Assembly: GCA_945861785.1 (NCBI GenBank)
Contig: CAMAWD010000030.1
Span: forward strand, 1 to 62,555
Source of the DNA: Rhodoferax sp. OV413
GTDB taxonomy: Bacteria; Pseudomonadota; Gammaproteobacteria; Burkholderiales; Burkholderiaceae_C
Direction: 5' to 3'
DNA: 62,555 nucleotides
The position numbers and the translations under genes are program-made. The notes under the pieces were generated by a model. That model did no database searches. It was given only the letters and a program-made list of their open reading frames with translations, and had not been told where the DNA came from. Positions within the stretch are counted from its first letter, which is position 1. Every line of letters starts with the position of its first letter. This document shows positions 33,615 to 43,032 of this stretch, piece after piece.

Positions 33615-34160
33615 ATGGTCAATGAGATTGCAGCGCCAAGACTTGATGCTCGTGCCTTCGCGCAGAGCGCGGGCAACCTCGCCGGATCGGAGCGGCTGGT
33701 TCGTTTTCCCAGGATCATGGACGCCAGTGATGGCACCGCGCCAAATGCCATGGTCCAGTGGTCCGTTCAGGGTGAAATCCGGCACGTCCCGCCTGGTCAA
33801 CCACAGCCATGGTTGCATCTGGACGCCGATGCCCGTATTCCGCAGGAGTGCCAGCGCTGCCTTTCCCCGATGCAGGTCCACTTGCACGTGGAACGTTGGT
33901 TCCGGTTTGTCGACGACGAGGCCAGCGCGCTGGCCCAGGACGAAACCAGCGAGGAGGATCTGCTGGTTCTCGAGCCTGATTTCGACCTGCATGCGCTGAT
34001 CGAGGACGAACTCCTGCTTGAGTTGCCTTATATTGCCAGGCACGAAGCGTGTCCGACCCAGCCCAAGATGTCGGCCACAGATCCCGAATTCACCGCCGAA
34101 CCCGAACGTCCCAATCCGTTTGCTGCGTTGGCACGCTTGAAGTCAGGCAAGGCTGGTTAG
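33615..34160 (+). CDS. yceD: YceD-like DUF177 protein
   Basis: A 181-residue protein of the DUF177 family, linked to 23S rRNA accumulation in bacteria and plants. [15 protein letters not shown] near residue 80 and a later Cys in HEACP are conserved; [26 protein letters not shown] is the acidic family core. It lies upstream of rpmF with 109 bases between them, the standard yceD-rpmF order. Confidence 0.9.
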   Translation: MVNEIAAPRLDARAFAQSAGNLAGSERLVRFPRIMDASDGTAPNAMVQWSVQGEIRHVPPGQPQPWLHLDADARIPQECQRCLSPMQVHLHVERWFRFVDDEASALAQDETSEEDLLVLEPDFDLHALIEDELLLELPYIARHEACPTQPKMSATDPEFTAEPERPNPFAALARLKSGKAG

Positions 34161-34175
34161 GGCTGCGAGTTGGGC

Positions 34176-34181
34176 TATACT
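34176..34181 (+). promoter_or_regulatory. possible -10 element before rpmF
   Basis: TATACT lies 89 bases before the rpmF start in the yceD-rpmF gap. No good -35 hexamer stands 16-18 bases upstream, so this is only a candidate for a separate rpmF promoter. Confidence 0.3.
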
Positions 34182-34269
34182 CGAAGGCTTCGCACAGGGC
34201 TTTGAGCCTGCGTATCCATCAACCCGTCGTGTCCAATTCTGGCCACGCCAAAGCACCAAGGAGCGGATC

Positions 34270-34452
34270 ATGGCCGTCCAACAAAACAAGAAATCGCCCT
34301 CCAAGCGAGGAATGCACAGGTCCCACAATGCATTGGTGGTGCCCGGTATTGCCGTGGAGCCGACCACCGGCGAGACCCACTTGCGCCACCACATCAGCCC
34401 GACCGGGTTCTATCGTGGCCGCAAGGTGATCAAAACGAAAACCGAAGCCTGA
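34270..34452 (+). CDS. rpmF: 50S ribosomal protein L32
   Basis: A 60-residue basic protein of the large ribosomal subunit. The N-terminus [20 protein letters not shown] is diagnostic, and the C-terminal half [15 protein letters not shown] lacks the zinc-binding Cys residues seen in some bacteria, so this is the zinc-free form. A Shine-Dalgarno AGGAG precedes the ATG. A terminator hairpin follows. Confidence 0.97.
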   Translation: MAVQQNKKSPSKRGMHRSHNALVVPGIAVEPTTGETHLRHHISPTGFYRGRKVIKTKTEA

Positions 34453-34471
34453 TTGGCAAACATGAACGAGA

Positions 34472-34508
34472 GCCCGGCGCTATCTGCATGGTAGCGTCGG
34501 GCTTTTGC
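34472..34508 (+). terminator. rho-independent terminator after rpmF
   Basis: GCCCGGCGCTA, a nine-base loop, TAGCGTCGGGC, then TTTTGCTTT. The 11-bp stem has one G-T pair. It may only attenuate, because plsX follows 52 bases later. Confidence 0.75.
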
Positions 34509-34559
34509 TTTGTTGGGTCAACGCCCAATCGTCCTTTTCGGCTTTTGCTCTGACCGTTT

Positions 34560-35615
34560 ATGACAACCATTGCCGTCGATTGCATGGGCGGAGACCATGG
34601 TCCGTCCGTGACCTTGGTCGCGTGCCGCAGTTTTTTGTCGCACCACCCCGATGCCAAGCTCATTCTTGTAGGCCTTCCGGAAAAACTCGCCGGCTTTTCT
34701 GATCCACGTGCCACGGTGGTGGGCGCCAGCGAAGTGGTCGGCATGGATGACCCGGTCGAGGTTGCGCTGCGCAGAAAGAAGGACTCTTCGATGCGCGTTG
34801 CCGTGCGACTCGTGAAGGACGGAGCGGCGCAGGCGGCGGTGTCCGCGGGCAATACCGGCGCCCTGATGGCCATTTCGCGTTATCTTCTCAAAACCATCGA
34901 TGGCATCGACCGGCCGGCGATAGCAACCCAATTGCCGAATGCCAAGGGCGGCGCTACGACAGTGCTCGATCTGGGCGCCAACGTCGACTGTTCGGCCGAA
35001 CACCTTCTCCAGTTTGCTTTCATGGGCTCGGCCTTGGTCTCGGCGCTCAAGGACGAGGGCAACCCGTCGGTCGGCCTGCTCAATATCGGCGAGGAAGTGA
35101 TCAAGGGCAACGACGTGATCAAGAAGGCCGGAGAACTGCTGCGCGCAGCCGACGCCGCCGGTGACCTGCGTTTCTTCGGCAACGTGGAGGGCAACGACAT
35201 CTTCAAGGGAACCGTTGACATCGTCGTGTGTGACGGTTTTGTCGGCAACGTGGCATTGAAGACGACCGAGGGCGTTGCAACCATGATCGGTGACTTTCTT
35301 CGCGCGGAGTTCTCGCGCTCCTTGTGGACGCGGATCGCCGCTCTCATCGCGTATCCAGTCCTGGTGGCTTTCAAGCGCCGTATGGACCACCGGCGGTACA
35401 ACGGTGCCGCACTTCTGGGGCTGCGAGGACTGGTTTTCAAGAGCCACGGAGCTGCGGACCCAATTGGTTTCGAGCACGCTTTGGCGCGTGCGTACGATGC
35501 TGCACGGCATCAACTGCTTGAGCGCGTCCAGGACCGCATTGCCCATGCGAGGCCGCTGCTGTCGGGCGGTGTGGGCGCTGTTCAGACGACTTGTGACAAT
35601 CAACAAAACGCATGA
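34560..35615 (+). CDS. plsX: phosphate acyltransferase PlsX
   Basis: A 351-residue peripheral membrane enzyme that turns acyl-ACP into acyl-phosphate for phospholipid synthesis. It starts [19 protein letters not shown], with [18 protein letters not shown] near 95, [10 protein letters not shown] near 117, [13 protein letters not shown] near 177, and [26 protein letters not shown] near 215. It is full length. The stop overlaps the fabH start (ATGA), so it heads the fab operon. Confidence 0.96.
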   Translation: MTTIAVDCMGGDHGPSVTLVACRSFLSHHPDAKLILVGLPEKLAGFSDPRATVVGASEVVGMDDPVEVALRRKKDSSMRVAVRLVKDGAAQAAVSAGNTGALMAISRYLLKTIDGIDRPAIATQLPNAKGGATTVLDLGANVDCSAEHLLQFAFMGSALVSALKDEGNPSVGLLNIGEEVIKGNDVIKKAGELLRAADAAGDLRFFGNVEGNDIFKGTVDIVVCDGFVGNVALKTTEGVATMIGDFLRAEFSRSLWTRIAALIAYPVLVAFKRRMDHRRYNGAALLGLRGLVFKSHGAADPIGFEHALARAYDAARHQLLERVQDRIAHARPLLSGGVGAVQTTCDNQQNA

Positions 35616-36589
35616 GAAGATATTCCAGAATCACAGGCACGGGCAGTTATCTGCCGCCTCGCAGACTCAGCAATTCAGACCTGGTGCAGGAATTGGCTGC
35701 CAAGGGTGTCGAGACCAGCGACGACTGGATCGTCGAACGCACCGGGATCCGCGCACGTCATTTTGCTGCGCCCGACGTTTGCTCCAGCGATCTGGCGTTG
35801 GAGGCGGCCAGAAGCGCACTTGCGGCCGCCAAAGTGGCACCTGGCGACATCGACCTGATCATTGTTGCCACGTCGACACCGGACATGGTTTTCCCGTCCA
35901 CTGCCTGCATCCTTCAGCACAAGTTGGGTGCTGCGGGCGGGGCGGCGTTCGATGTGCAGGCGGTTTGTAGTGGATTTGTCTATGCGCTGACCATCGCGGA
36001 CGCGATGATCCAGACCGGCTCGGCTACCCGCGCACTTGTGATTGGTTCTGAGGTTTTCTCGCGCATTCTCGACTTCACAGACCGCACAACCTGTGTTCTG
36101 TTCGGTGATGGGGCAGGGGCCGTCGTTCTGGAGGCGTCGGATTCCCCTGGCATCCTGGCGACCGATCTGCACGCGGATGGAAAACATGTCGGCATCCTCT
36201 GTGTTCCCGGAAGTGTGTCGGGTGGCAAGGTCACCGGCGACCCGCTGCTGAAGATGGACGGGCAGGCAGTCTTCAAACTCGCGGTTGGGGTACTCGAGGA
36301 TTCGGCCCGCGCCGTGCTGTCCAAAGCCGGCAGGGCCGCGGCCGACCTGGACTGGCTGATCCCGCATCAGGCCAATATCCGTATCATGCAAAGCACGGCC
36401 AAGCGGCTCAAGCTGCCAATGGACCGTGTCATGGTCACTGTCGACCAGCATGGCAATACATCTGCGGCCTCCATTCCCCTGGCGCTCGACGCAGGCGTCC
36501 GTGGCGGCAAGATACTCCCCGGGCAGTTGCTGATGCTGGAAGGTGTCGGTGGCGGGTTCACCTGGGGTTCGGTACTTTTGAGTCTCTGA
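35612..36589 (+). CDS. fabH: beta-ketoacyl-ACP synthase III
   Basis: A 325-residue enzyme that starts fatty-acid synthesis by condensing acetyl-CoA with malonyl-ACP. The catalytic triad is visible: Cys in [13 protein letters not shown] near 119, His in [11 protein letters not shown] near 251 and Asn in [15 protein letters not shown] near 281. [13 protein letters not shown] at the start is typical. Coupled to plsX upstream and seven bases from fabD downstream. Confidence 0.96.
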   Translation: MRRYSRITGTGSYLPPRRLSNSDLVQELAAKGVETSDDWIVERTGIRARHFAAPDVCSSDLALEAARSALAAAKVAPGDIDLIIVATSTPDMVFPSTACILQHKLGAAGGAAFDVQAVCSGFVYALTIADAMIQTGSATRALVIGSEVFSRILDFTDRTTCVLFGDGAGAVVLEASDSPGILATDLHADGKHVGILCVPGSVSGGKVTGDPLLKMDGQAVFKLAVGVLEDSARAVLSKAGRAAADLDWLIPHQANIRIMQSTAKRLKLPMDRVMVTVDQHGNTSAASIPLALDAGVRGGKILPGQLLMLEGVGGGFTWGSVLLSL

Positions 36590-36595
36590 CACACC

Positions 36596-37558
36596 ATGAA
36601 ACCGTTTGCAGTCGTATTTCCGGGGCAGGGGTCTCAGTCGGTCGGCATGCTCGACGCCTGGGGTGAAGACCCTGTCGTTGCGGCGACTCTGGCCGAAGCA
36701 TCAGATGCGCTGCACGAAGATGTCGGCGCGCTGATCCGCCAGGGTCCCAAGGACGCGTTGGCCCTGACCACCAATACCCAGCCTGTGATGCTGGTTGCGG
36801 GCGTTGCCGCATACCGGGTGTGGATCGCCCGGACGGGTTTGCTGCCGGTGGCAGTTGCGGGTCATTCTTTGGGCGAGTATTCGGCGCTCGTCGCGGCGGG
36901 TGTGTTGAGCCTGGCGCAGGCCGCTCCGCTCGTTCGGTTACGTGCACTCGCCATGCAGGAAGCTGTTCCTGTGGGTGTGGGTGCGATGGCCGCGGTCCTG
37001 GGCATGGATGCTGTCAAGGTTGTGGCGATTTGTGCCGACGTGACTGCATCCTTTGGAACGGCCAGCGGTGAGCTGGTGCAAGCTGCGAATTTCAACGAGC
37101 CAATGCAGACCGTCATCGCCGGCACCAAAGCGGCAGTTGAGCGCGCTTGCGAAGCGCTCAAGGCCAATGGTGCAAGGAGGGCGTTGACCTTGCCGGTATC
37201 GGCGCCGTTTCATTCTTCGCTGATGCGATCGGCCGCAGAGAAACTGCGCGAGGCACTCGCCATGGTCGCGTTGCAGGCGCCGTCGCTAGACCTCGTGAAC
37301 AACGTCGATGCTTCCGTCGAAACCGACCCTCAGCGCATTCGTGACGCGCTCTACCGCCAGGCCTTCGGGCCCGTGCGTTGGGTCGAGTGTGTGCAGGCCC
37401 TCAAAGCACGCGGATTGTCGGATGTCGTTGAGTGTGGGCCCGGGAAAGTATTGGCAGGTATGGTGTCTCGCATCGACCCGACGATGACCGGTACGTTTCT
37501 GCTCGACCCGGCGAGCCTGGACAACGTCGTTGCCGCGCTGCAGGGGAGTGCAACATGA
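36596..37558 (+). CDS. fabD: malonyl-CoA:ACP transacylase
   Basis: A 320-residue cytoplasmic enzyme that loads malonyl groups on ACP. AVVFPGQGSQSVGML begins the protein, the nucleophile motif is VAGHSLGEYSALVAAG near 92 (Ser), and the catalytic His is in LPVSAPFHSSLM near 205. Full length. Its stop overlaps the fabG start (ATGA). Confidence 0.96.
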   Translation: MKPFAVVFPGQGSQSVGMLDAWGEDPVVAATLAEASDALHEDVGALIRQGPKDALALTTNTQPVMLVAGVAAYRVWIARTGLLPVAVAGHSLGEYSALVAAGVLSLAQAAPLVRLRALAMQEAVPVGVGAMAAVLGMDAVKVVAICADVTASFGTASGELVQAANFNEPMQTVIAGTKAAVERACEALKANGARRALTLPVSAPFHSSLMRSAAEKLREALAMVALQAPSLDLVNNVDASVETDPQRIRDALYRQAFGPVRWVECVQALKARGLSDVVECGPGKVLAGMVSRIDPTMTGTFLLDPASLDNVVAALQGSAT

Positions 37559-38301
37559 ATGCCGTCAACAGCGCAGCGCAAGTGGCCCTCGTCACAGGGG
37601 CGTCACGCGGAATAGGCCGTGCAATCGCATTCGAACTTGCGACTCAGGGATACGCTGTGGCGGGCACGGCCACCACACCTGCCGGTGCCGCCTCGATCGG
37701 CGCCGACCTGGCGCAATTCCCTGGATGTTCCGGTGAAGTGCTGGACGTGACGGACGCCGCCTCAGCGGAAGCCCTGATCGAACGGCTGGTGCGAACGCAT
37801 GGGGGGCTCCATGTTCTGGTGAACAACGCGGGAATCACACGTGACATGCTGGCAATGCGTTTAAAGGACGACGATTGGGATGCCGTGATCGACACCAACC
37901 TCAAGGCTGTGTTTCGCATGAGCCGCGCGGTGATGCGCACCATGATGAAACAACGCTACGGCCGGATCGTGAACATCACGTCGGTGGTCGGTGCTTCCGG
38001 CAATCCGGGGCAGAGCAATTACGCTGCTGCCAAGGCCGGCGTCGCCGGCATGACGCGTGCACTCGCCCGGGAACTTGGCTCGCGCAATATCACTGTGAAC
38101 TGTGTCGCGCCCGGCTTTATCGAGACCGACATGACAGCGTCGCTTCCCGTCGAGCAACAGAAGACTCTGCTGGCCCAGATACCTGTGGGTCGTTTGGGCA
38201 GTGCTTCCGAGATTGCACATGCAGTGGCGTATCTGGCGTCGCCGCGGGCGGCATACGTGACGGGTCAGGAAATGCATGTGAATGGCGGCATGTACATGTA
38301 G
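37555..38301 (+). CDS. fabG: 3-oxoacyl-ACP reductase
   Basis: A 248-residue NADPH-dependent short-chain dehydrogenase. TGASRGIGRAIAFELA near residue 14 binds the cofactor, NNAGITRD is near 88, and the catalytic Ser-Tyr-Lys lie in ITSVVGASGNPGQSNYAAAKAG near 140-160. Start is ATG 37555, in the overlap with fabD. The first eight residues are less conserved. Confidence 0.96.
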   Translation: MNAVNSAAQVALVTGASRGIGRAIAFELATQGYAVAGTATTPAGAASIGADLAQFPGCSGEVLDVTDAASAEALIERLVRTHGGLHVLVNNAGITRDMLAMRLKDDDWDAVIDTNLKAVFRMSRAVMRTMMKQRYGRIVNITSVVGASGNPGQSNYAAAKAGVAGMTRALARELGSRNITVNCVAPGFIETDMTASLPVEQQKTLLAQIPVGRLGSASEIAHAVAYLASPRAAYVTGQEMHVNGGMYM

Positions 38302-38387
38302 GGCGCAGACCGAACGTCAGAAACCTTGGGCCCCCGCCCGCTGTTTGTTGCACCGTCCTAACCGGGGTTGCCCCTGGAGGCGGCTAA

Positions 38388-38663
<276 letters not shown>

Positions 38664-38760
38664 TCATGCGGGCCGCTTCGCCGGCCCCAGATGTTTGTTT
38701 CGCGTCTGCGCGCCGCAGCCAGGCCGCGCAGTTGATCAATGATTACCTGGAACAGAGTCC

Positions 38761-40005
38761 ATGTCCCGTCGTCGTGTCGTTGTCACCGGTTTGGGTTGTG
38801 TCAGCCCTGTCGGAAATACTGTGGGCGAAGCCTGGGCCAGTCTCCTCGCGGGCAAGTCCGGCATTGACCTGATCACGAAGTTCGACGCAACGAACTTTGC
38901 CTGCCGGTTTGCCGGTGAAGTGAAGGGTTTTGATCTGGAGTCGTATATTCGGGCCAAGGAAGCCCGGACGATGGACTCCTTCATCCACTTTGGTATCGCG
39001 GCCGCTGCGCAGGCCGTGGCGGACGCTGGTCTACCGACGGGTGATGCACTCGGAGAAGAACTTGCAACGCGAATCGGGTGCGTGATCGGATCGGGTATCG
39101 GCGGTCTGCCCATGATCGAGGCTACCCGCGATGAGTTGACTGCGCGTGGCCCGCGGCGAATCTCGCCATTCTTTGTCCCCGCGTCCATCATCAACATGAT
39201 TGCGGGGCATGTGTCGATGCGTTTCGGCTTCAAGGGCCCGAACATCGCCATCGTGACCGCATGCACGACGGGCCTGCACTGCATCGGTGAGGCGGGTCGC
39301 ATGATCGAGTACGGCGATGCGGATGTGATTGTCGCCGGGGGGTCGGAAGCCACCGTGTCTCCCTTGGGCATTGGCGGTTTTGCGGCCATGCGTGCCCTGT
39401 CTACCCGCAATGACGATCCGGCAACGGCTTCCCGTCCCTGGGACCGTGACCGCGACGGGTTTGTGCTCGGCGAGGGTGCGGGGGTTCTCGTTCTTGAAGA
39501 GTTGGAGCATGCGAAGGCCCGTGGTGCGCGAATTTATGCCGAGTTGGCGGGGTTCGGGATGAGTGCCGATGCCGGCCACATGACGGCGCCAAACATGGAT
39601 GGCGCTCGCCGCGCGATGCTCAACGCATTGCGCAATGCCGGCGTCAATCCCCAGGACGTGAACTACCTGAACGCGCATGGTACGTCTACGCCTTTGGGCG
39701 ATCTGAACGAAACCAACGCCATCAAGGCGGCTCTCGGTGACCATGCCAGAAAGATCGTCGTCAACTCCACCAAGTCGATGACCGGGCACCTGTTGGGAGG
39801 GGCCGGCGGTATCGAGTCGGTATTCACTGTGCTGGCTGTCCATCATCAAAAAAGCCCGCCGACAACCAATATTTTCAACCAGGACCCAGAGTGCGACCTG
39901 GACTATTGCGCCAACACTGCGCGCGATATGAAGATCGATGTTGCGGTCAAGAACAACTTTGGTTTTGGCGGAACCAATGGAACCCTGGTGTTTCGGCGCT
40001 ACTAG
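38761..40005 (+). CDS. fabF: beta-ketoacyl-ACP synthase II
   Basis: A 414-residue elongation enzyme. The Cys of VTACTTGLHCIGEAGR near 164, His in LNAHGTSTPLGDLNE near 304 and His in STKSMTGHLLGGAGGIE near 341 form the active site. VVVTGLGCVSPVG begins the protein. Full length; 97 bases after acpP with no gene between, only a GC-rich hairpin (GGGCCG-CTTCGC-CGGCCC at about 38669). Confidence 0.97.
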   Translation: MSRRRVVVTGLGCVSPVGNTVGEAWASLLAGKSGIDLITKFDATNFACRFAGEVKGFDLESYIRAKEARTMDSFIHFGIAAAAQAVADAGLPTGDALGEELATRIGCVIGSGIGGLPMIEATRDELTARGPRRISPFFVPASIINMIAGHVSMRFGFKGPNIAIVTACTTGLHCIGEAGRMIEYGDADVIVAGGSEATVSPLGIGGFAAMRALSTRNDDPATASRPWDRDRDGFVLGEGAGVLVLEELEHAKARGARIYAELAGFGMSADAGHMTAPNMDGARRAMLNALRNAGVNPQDVNYLNAHGTSTPLGDLNETNAIKAALGDHARKIVVNSTKSMTGHLLGGAGGIESVFTVLAVHHQKSPPTTNIFNQDPECDLDYCANTARDMKIDVAVKNNFGFGGTNGTLVFRRY

Positions 40006-40058
40006 CCAGCGCATGCAAGACGTGGACGTTTCCTGAGTGGCCGTGGCACAGCAAGCAG

Positions 40059-40547
40059 ATGCACCATGCCCCCACTGTTCAATGGCAGGTCTCTCGGATG
40101 CGGCTGCACGCGCTCGCGCTGTTGGGGCTTTGGCTGGCCGGCCTGACGGTGTGTGGCGTTTGGTTGTTCGTCGGCCGGCAGACTTCGGTGATGGAAGCAG
40201 GCGCATGGGTTGTCATTGCCTTGGCCGCCAGCGGTTTCGTCGCGCTGCGCGACTGGACAACTTCTTTGTCCGGGACGCTGCTCTGGAACGGCAAGTACTG
40301 GGCCTGGGCGCCAGCTGGCCAGACCGGCGTGAACGGTGATGTGGCGGTGTGCATGGATTTGCAGCGCATGATGCTGCTCAAATTTACCGGAGAGTCTGGC
40401 CGCGTCATTTGGCTGTGGGTGAGGCCGGCGGTGCAGGGCGCCCAATGGCTGGCTCTGCGCAGGGCACTGTTCAGTCGCCGGGGGGGGGCTGGGTTCGACG
40501 GGTCCGGTCGGGCAGGTCCGCGGGAGTTGGATCCCTCCATCCGTTGA
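40059..40547 (+). CDS. small membrane protein between fabF and rpoE
   Basis: A 162-residue protein from ATG 40059; the frame is open further upstream but overlaps fabF. Two hydrophobic segments (LHALALLGLWLAGLTVCGVW and AWVVIALAASGFVALR) point to the inner membrane. After them comes a beta-rich part (LLWNGKYWAWAP, RMMLLKFTGESGRVIWLWVR). I know no function. Its place between fabF and rpoE suggests transcription with the sigma-E locus. Confidence 0.72.
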   Translation: MHHAPTVQWQVSRMRLHALALLGLWLAGLTVCGVWLFVGRQTSVMEAGAWVVIALAASGFVALRDWTTSLSGTLLWNGKYWAWAPAGQTGVNGDVAVCMDLQRMMLLKFTGESGRVIWLWVRPAVQGAQWLALRRALFSRRGGAGFDGSGRAGPRELDPSIR

Positions 40548-40549
40548 CC

Positions 40550-41191
40550 ATGGCCGGTCCAACCCAGTTTCCGCCGGTTGCGAGTGCGCAGAACAACAGC
40601 GACCTGATGCTGGTTGAGAGGACAATTGCTGGCGACCAGCGGGCCTTCGAGCTGCTTGTCATCAAGTACCAGTCGCGCATCCAGCGACTGATCGGGCGCA
40701 TGGTTCGGGATGTGGATTTGGTGGAAGACATCGCGCAGGAAACCTTTATCCGCGCCTATCGCGCATTGCACCAGTTTCGCGGCGACGCCCAGTTCTACAC
40801 TTGGTTGTACCGGATCGCCGTAAATACGGCCAAGAAGTCCTTGATGGACCTCAAGCACGAGCCTGCGGTGCTGGATGGCGGATTTCGAAGTTCTGACGAT
40901 GATGATGAAACTTCCAAGGGCAAAAATGAACCAACGATGGATGAAACGCCCGAGTCTGTCCTGGCGGCGAAAGAAATCGGCAACGTTGTGAACGCCGCGA
41001 TGGAAGCCTTGCCGGATGACTTGCGGCAGGCCATCACGTTGCGGGAGATCGAGGGCCTGACTTATGAGGAAATTGCACTGATCATGAATTGTCCTATCGG
41101 GACCGTCCGGTCAAGGATTTTCAGGGCGCGGGAGGCTATATCGGCTCGAATTCGCCCCATGCTGGAAAACCAGACGGGGAAGCGTTGGTAA
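40550..41191 (+). CDS. rpoE: RNA polymerase sigma factor RpoE (sigma-24)
   Basis: A 213-residue ECF sigma factor for the envelope stress response. Region 2 holds FELLVIKYQSRIQRLIGRMV and DIAQETFIRAYRAL near 60-75, and region 4 holds LREIEGLTYEEIALIMNCP and IGTVRSRIFRAREAI near 165-195. An Asp/Glu-rich linker (SDDDDETSKGKNE) is longer than in E. coli. Start is ATG 40550. rseA follows 21 bases downstream. Confidence 0.95.
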   Translation: MAGPTQFPPVASAQNNSDLMLVERTIAGDQRAFELLVIKYQSRIQRLIGRMVRDVDLVEDIAQETFIRAYRALHQFRGDAQFYTWLYRIAVNTAKKSLMDLKHEPAVLDGGFRSSDDDDETSKGKNEPTMDETPESVLAAKEIGNVVNAAMEALPDDLRQAITLREIEGLTYEEIALIMNCPIGTVRSRIFRAREAISARIRPMLENQTGKRW

Positions 41192-41212
41192 TGCCAAACG
41201 AGGTACTGCACC

Positions 41213-41845
41213 ATGACTAGAGAGACTGCCGTAAATCGAGAACTGATGTCGGCGTTGGTGGATGGCGAGTTGACGGTTGGCGAGTTCTCGTCGACTGTCG
41301 ATTCATTGACCAGTTCGGCGCACGGGCTTGCAACCTGGCACGCCTACCATCTTGTGGGTGACGCTTTGCGTGGCTCCGCACATGGTACGGCACTGGAGAG
41401 CCAGGCGTTCGTAGCCCTCCTGCGCAGCCGCCTTGCGGCGCAGGAAGCCGGTCGACCGTTGCCCCAGCCGGCAGGTTCAACGCTTGCATCCGTGGTCGAA
41501 AACTCGGCGCGCGAGGGCGCCAACGACCCCGCCATCCGGTGGAAACTGCTGGCCGGTCTGGCGTCGCTGGCTGCCGTGGCTACGTTTGGATGGCACATCG
41601 CCAGCCTGAATGCTGGCGGGGCAGTTCTGGCGCAAGACCCTGCTGGAGGGCAAGCCGCGACTGTGGCAACTGCACCTGTGGGGGGCGGCGCCCCGGCACC
41701 GGCCCTGGTCGCGGCGCCGGTGATGTTGCGAGATGCCCGACTCGATGAATTGCTGGCCGCGCACAAGCAGTTCGGTGGTACTTCCGCGTTGCAGATGCCT
41801 GCTGGATTCCTGCGCAACGCCACATTTGACAATTCGGGCAAATAG
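41213..41845 (+). CDS. rseA: anti-sigma-E factor RseA/MucA
   Basis: A 210-residue single-pass inner-membrane protein that holds RpoE inactive until stress proteolysis. The N-terminal anti-sigma domain reads NRELMSALVDGELTVGEF and TWHAYHLVGDALRGS. The membrane segment is near residues 104-122 (LLAGLASLAAVATFGWHIA), and the Ala/Pro-rich periplasmic end should bind RseB. Position in rpoE-rseA-rseB-degP secures the call. Confidence 0.92.
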   Translation: MTRETAVNRELMSALVDGELTVGEFSSTVDSLTSSAHGLATWHAYHLVGDALRGSAHGTALESQAFVALLRSRLAAQEAGRPLPQPAGSTLASVVENSAREGANDPAIRWKLLAGLASLAAVATFGWHIASLNAGGAVLAQDPAGGQAATVATAPVGGGAPAPALVAAPVMLRDARLDELLAAHKQFGGTSALQMPAGFLRNATFDNSGK

Positions 41846-41853
41846 CGCACCCC

Positions 41854-42921
41854 ATGACGGACATCCGGTTCCCTGGTAGCCATGCAGCTCTGCGGCTTTT
41901 ACTGGTCGTCTGCGGGTATCTGTCGGCGGGGCCTTTGTTGCTTGCCCAGTCGCCACCGCCACCGCCCGCGCCGGTTGTCGCCGTCGATGCCAGGCATGCG
42001 GAGCTCGGTATATCCGAGTGGCTGACCAGGATGCACGTGGCTTCACGCAAACGTGCCTACATCGGGACTTTCGTGGTTTCCGCCGGTTCCAACATGTTCA
42101 GTGCCCGCATCTGGCACATCTGCGATGGCACACAGCAAATGGAACGGGTTGAGTCACTGAACGGCGTTCCTCGCTCCACTTTTCGCCGCAACGACGAGGT
42201 CGTCACCTTCATGCCGGAAACCCGTACCGCCGTCGCGGAGAGGCGTGAGGCTTTGGGGCTTTTTCCACAGATGTTGGCGTCCCCCGACTCGTCGATCGCG
42301 CAATACTATTCGGCGAAACAGACAGGTGTGGAACGCGTAGCGGGTTATGACGCTGAAGTGGTTGTGCTTCAGCCCAAGGACGGCCTGCGTTTTGGTTACC
42401 GGGTCTGGAACGAGAAGAAGAGCGGCCTGGTGGTCAAGCTACAGACACTGGACGTGGATGGCAAGGTGGTGGAGCAGGTCGCGTTTTCCGAACTGCAACT
42501 CAATGCCCCGGTGAGCATGGCGAAACTCGCTCACATGATGAACAACACAGAAGGGTACCGCATTGAGCGCCCCGAGGTGGTGAAGACCACGCCGATCGCG
42601 GAGGGGTGGGCGTTGAAGAATGCGGTCCCGGGTTTCAAATCGATGAGTTGCCATCGGCGTCCAAGCACTTCCGGTGAATCGGCAAGCTCGGACAAGACGA
42701 TGCAATGGGTGTTTTCGGATGGTCTCGCTTCGGTTTCCCTGTTCGTGGAGGTGTTCGATCGTCGCAGGCATACCCAGGAAGGCTCTTCTTCCGATGGGGC
42801 CACCCACACCCTGACCCGAAAGTTGACCGACAAAGGCGGTGAGTGGTGGGTGACCGTTGTTGGTGAGGCGCCTATCCAGACCTTGCATGCTTTTGCTCAA
42901 GGCCTTGATCGCGTCAAATAG
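41854..42921 (+). CDS. rseB: periplasmic sigma-E regulator RseB/MucB
   Basis: A 355-residue protein with a signal peptide (LLLVVCGYLSAGPLLLAQ). RseB binds RseA and lipoproteins or LPS and protects RseA from DegS. MucB blocks seen are YIGTFVVSAGSNMFSARIWH near 70 and RVAGYDAEVVVLQPKDGLRFGYR near 155. The C-terminal lobe carries MQWVFSDGLASVSLFVEVF. Normal length. It ends 111 bases before degP. Confidence 0.92.
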   Translation: MTDIRFPGSHAALRLLLVVCGYLSAGPLLLAQSPPPPPAPVVAVDARHAELGISEWLTRMHVASRKRAYIGTFVVSAGSNMFSARIWHICDGTQQMERVESLNGVPRSTFRRNDEVVTFMPETRTAVAERREALGLFPQMLASPDSSIAQYYSAKQTGVERVAGYDAEVVVLQPKDGLRFGYRVWNEKKSGLVVKLQTLDVDGKVVEQVAFSELQLNAPVSMAKLAHMMNNTEGYRIERPEVVKTTPIAEGWALKNAVPGFKSMSCHRRPSTSGESASSDKTMQWVFSDGLASVSLFVEVFDRRRHTQEGSSSDGATHTLTRKLTDKGGEWWVTVVGEAPIQTLHAFAQGLDRVK

Positions 42922-43032
42922 TGCCCAATTTAATCTGCGGCGGTCGATTTGGTTTTCAGTGCAGTTTCTTGTGCTGGCCTGCAGGTCCCGCACTGGCCGC
43001 CGACCAAACGTTTTTATCAGGAGAGTTCGTAG

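Noticed and set aside
35760-35785. The FabH segment that reads DVCSSDL resembles the translation of a sequencing adapter.
   Set aside because: The codons (GAC GTT TGC TCC AGC GAT CTG) differ from the adapter DNA, and the surrounding FabH sequence is continuous, so it is native.
38669-38690. GC hairpin after acpP as a terminator.
   Set aside because: Six-pair stem but no T-run, and fabF follows in the same direction.
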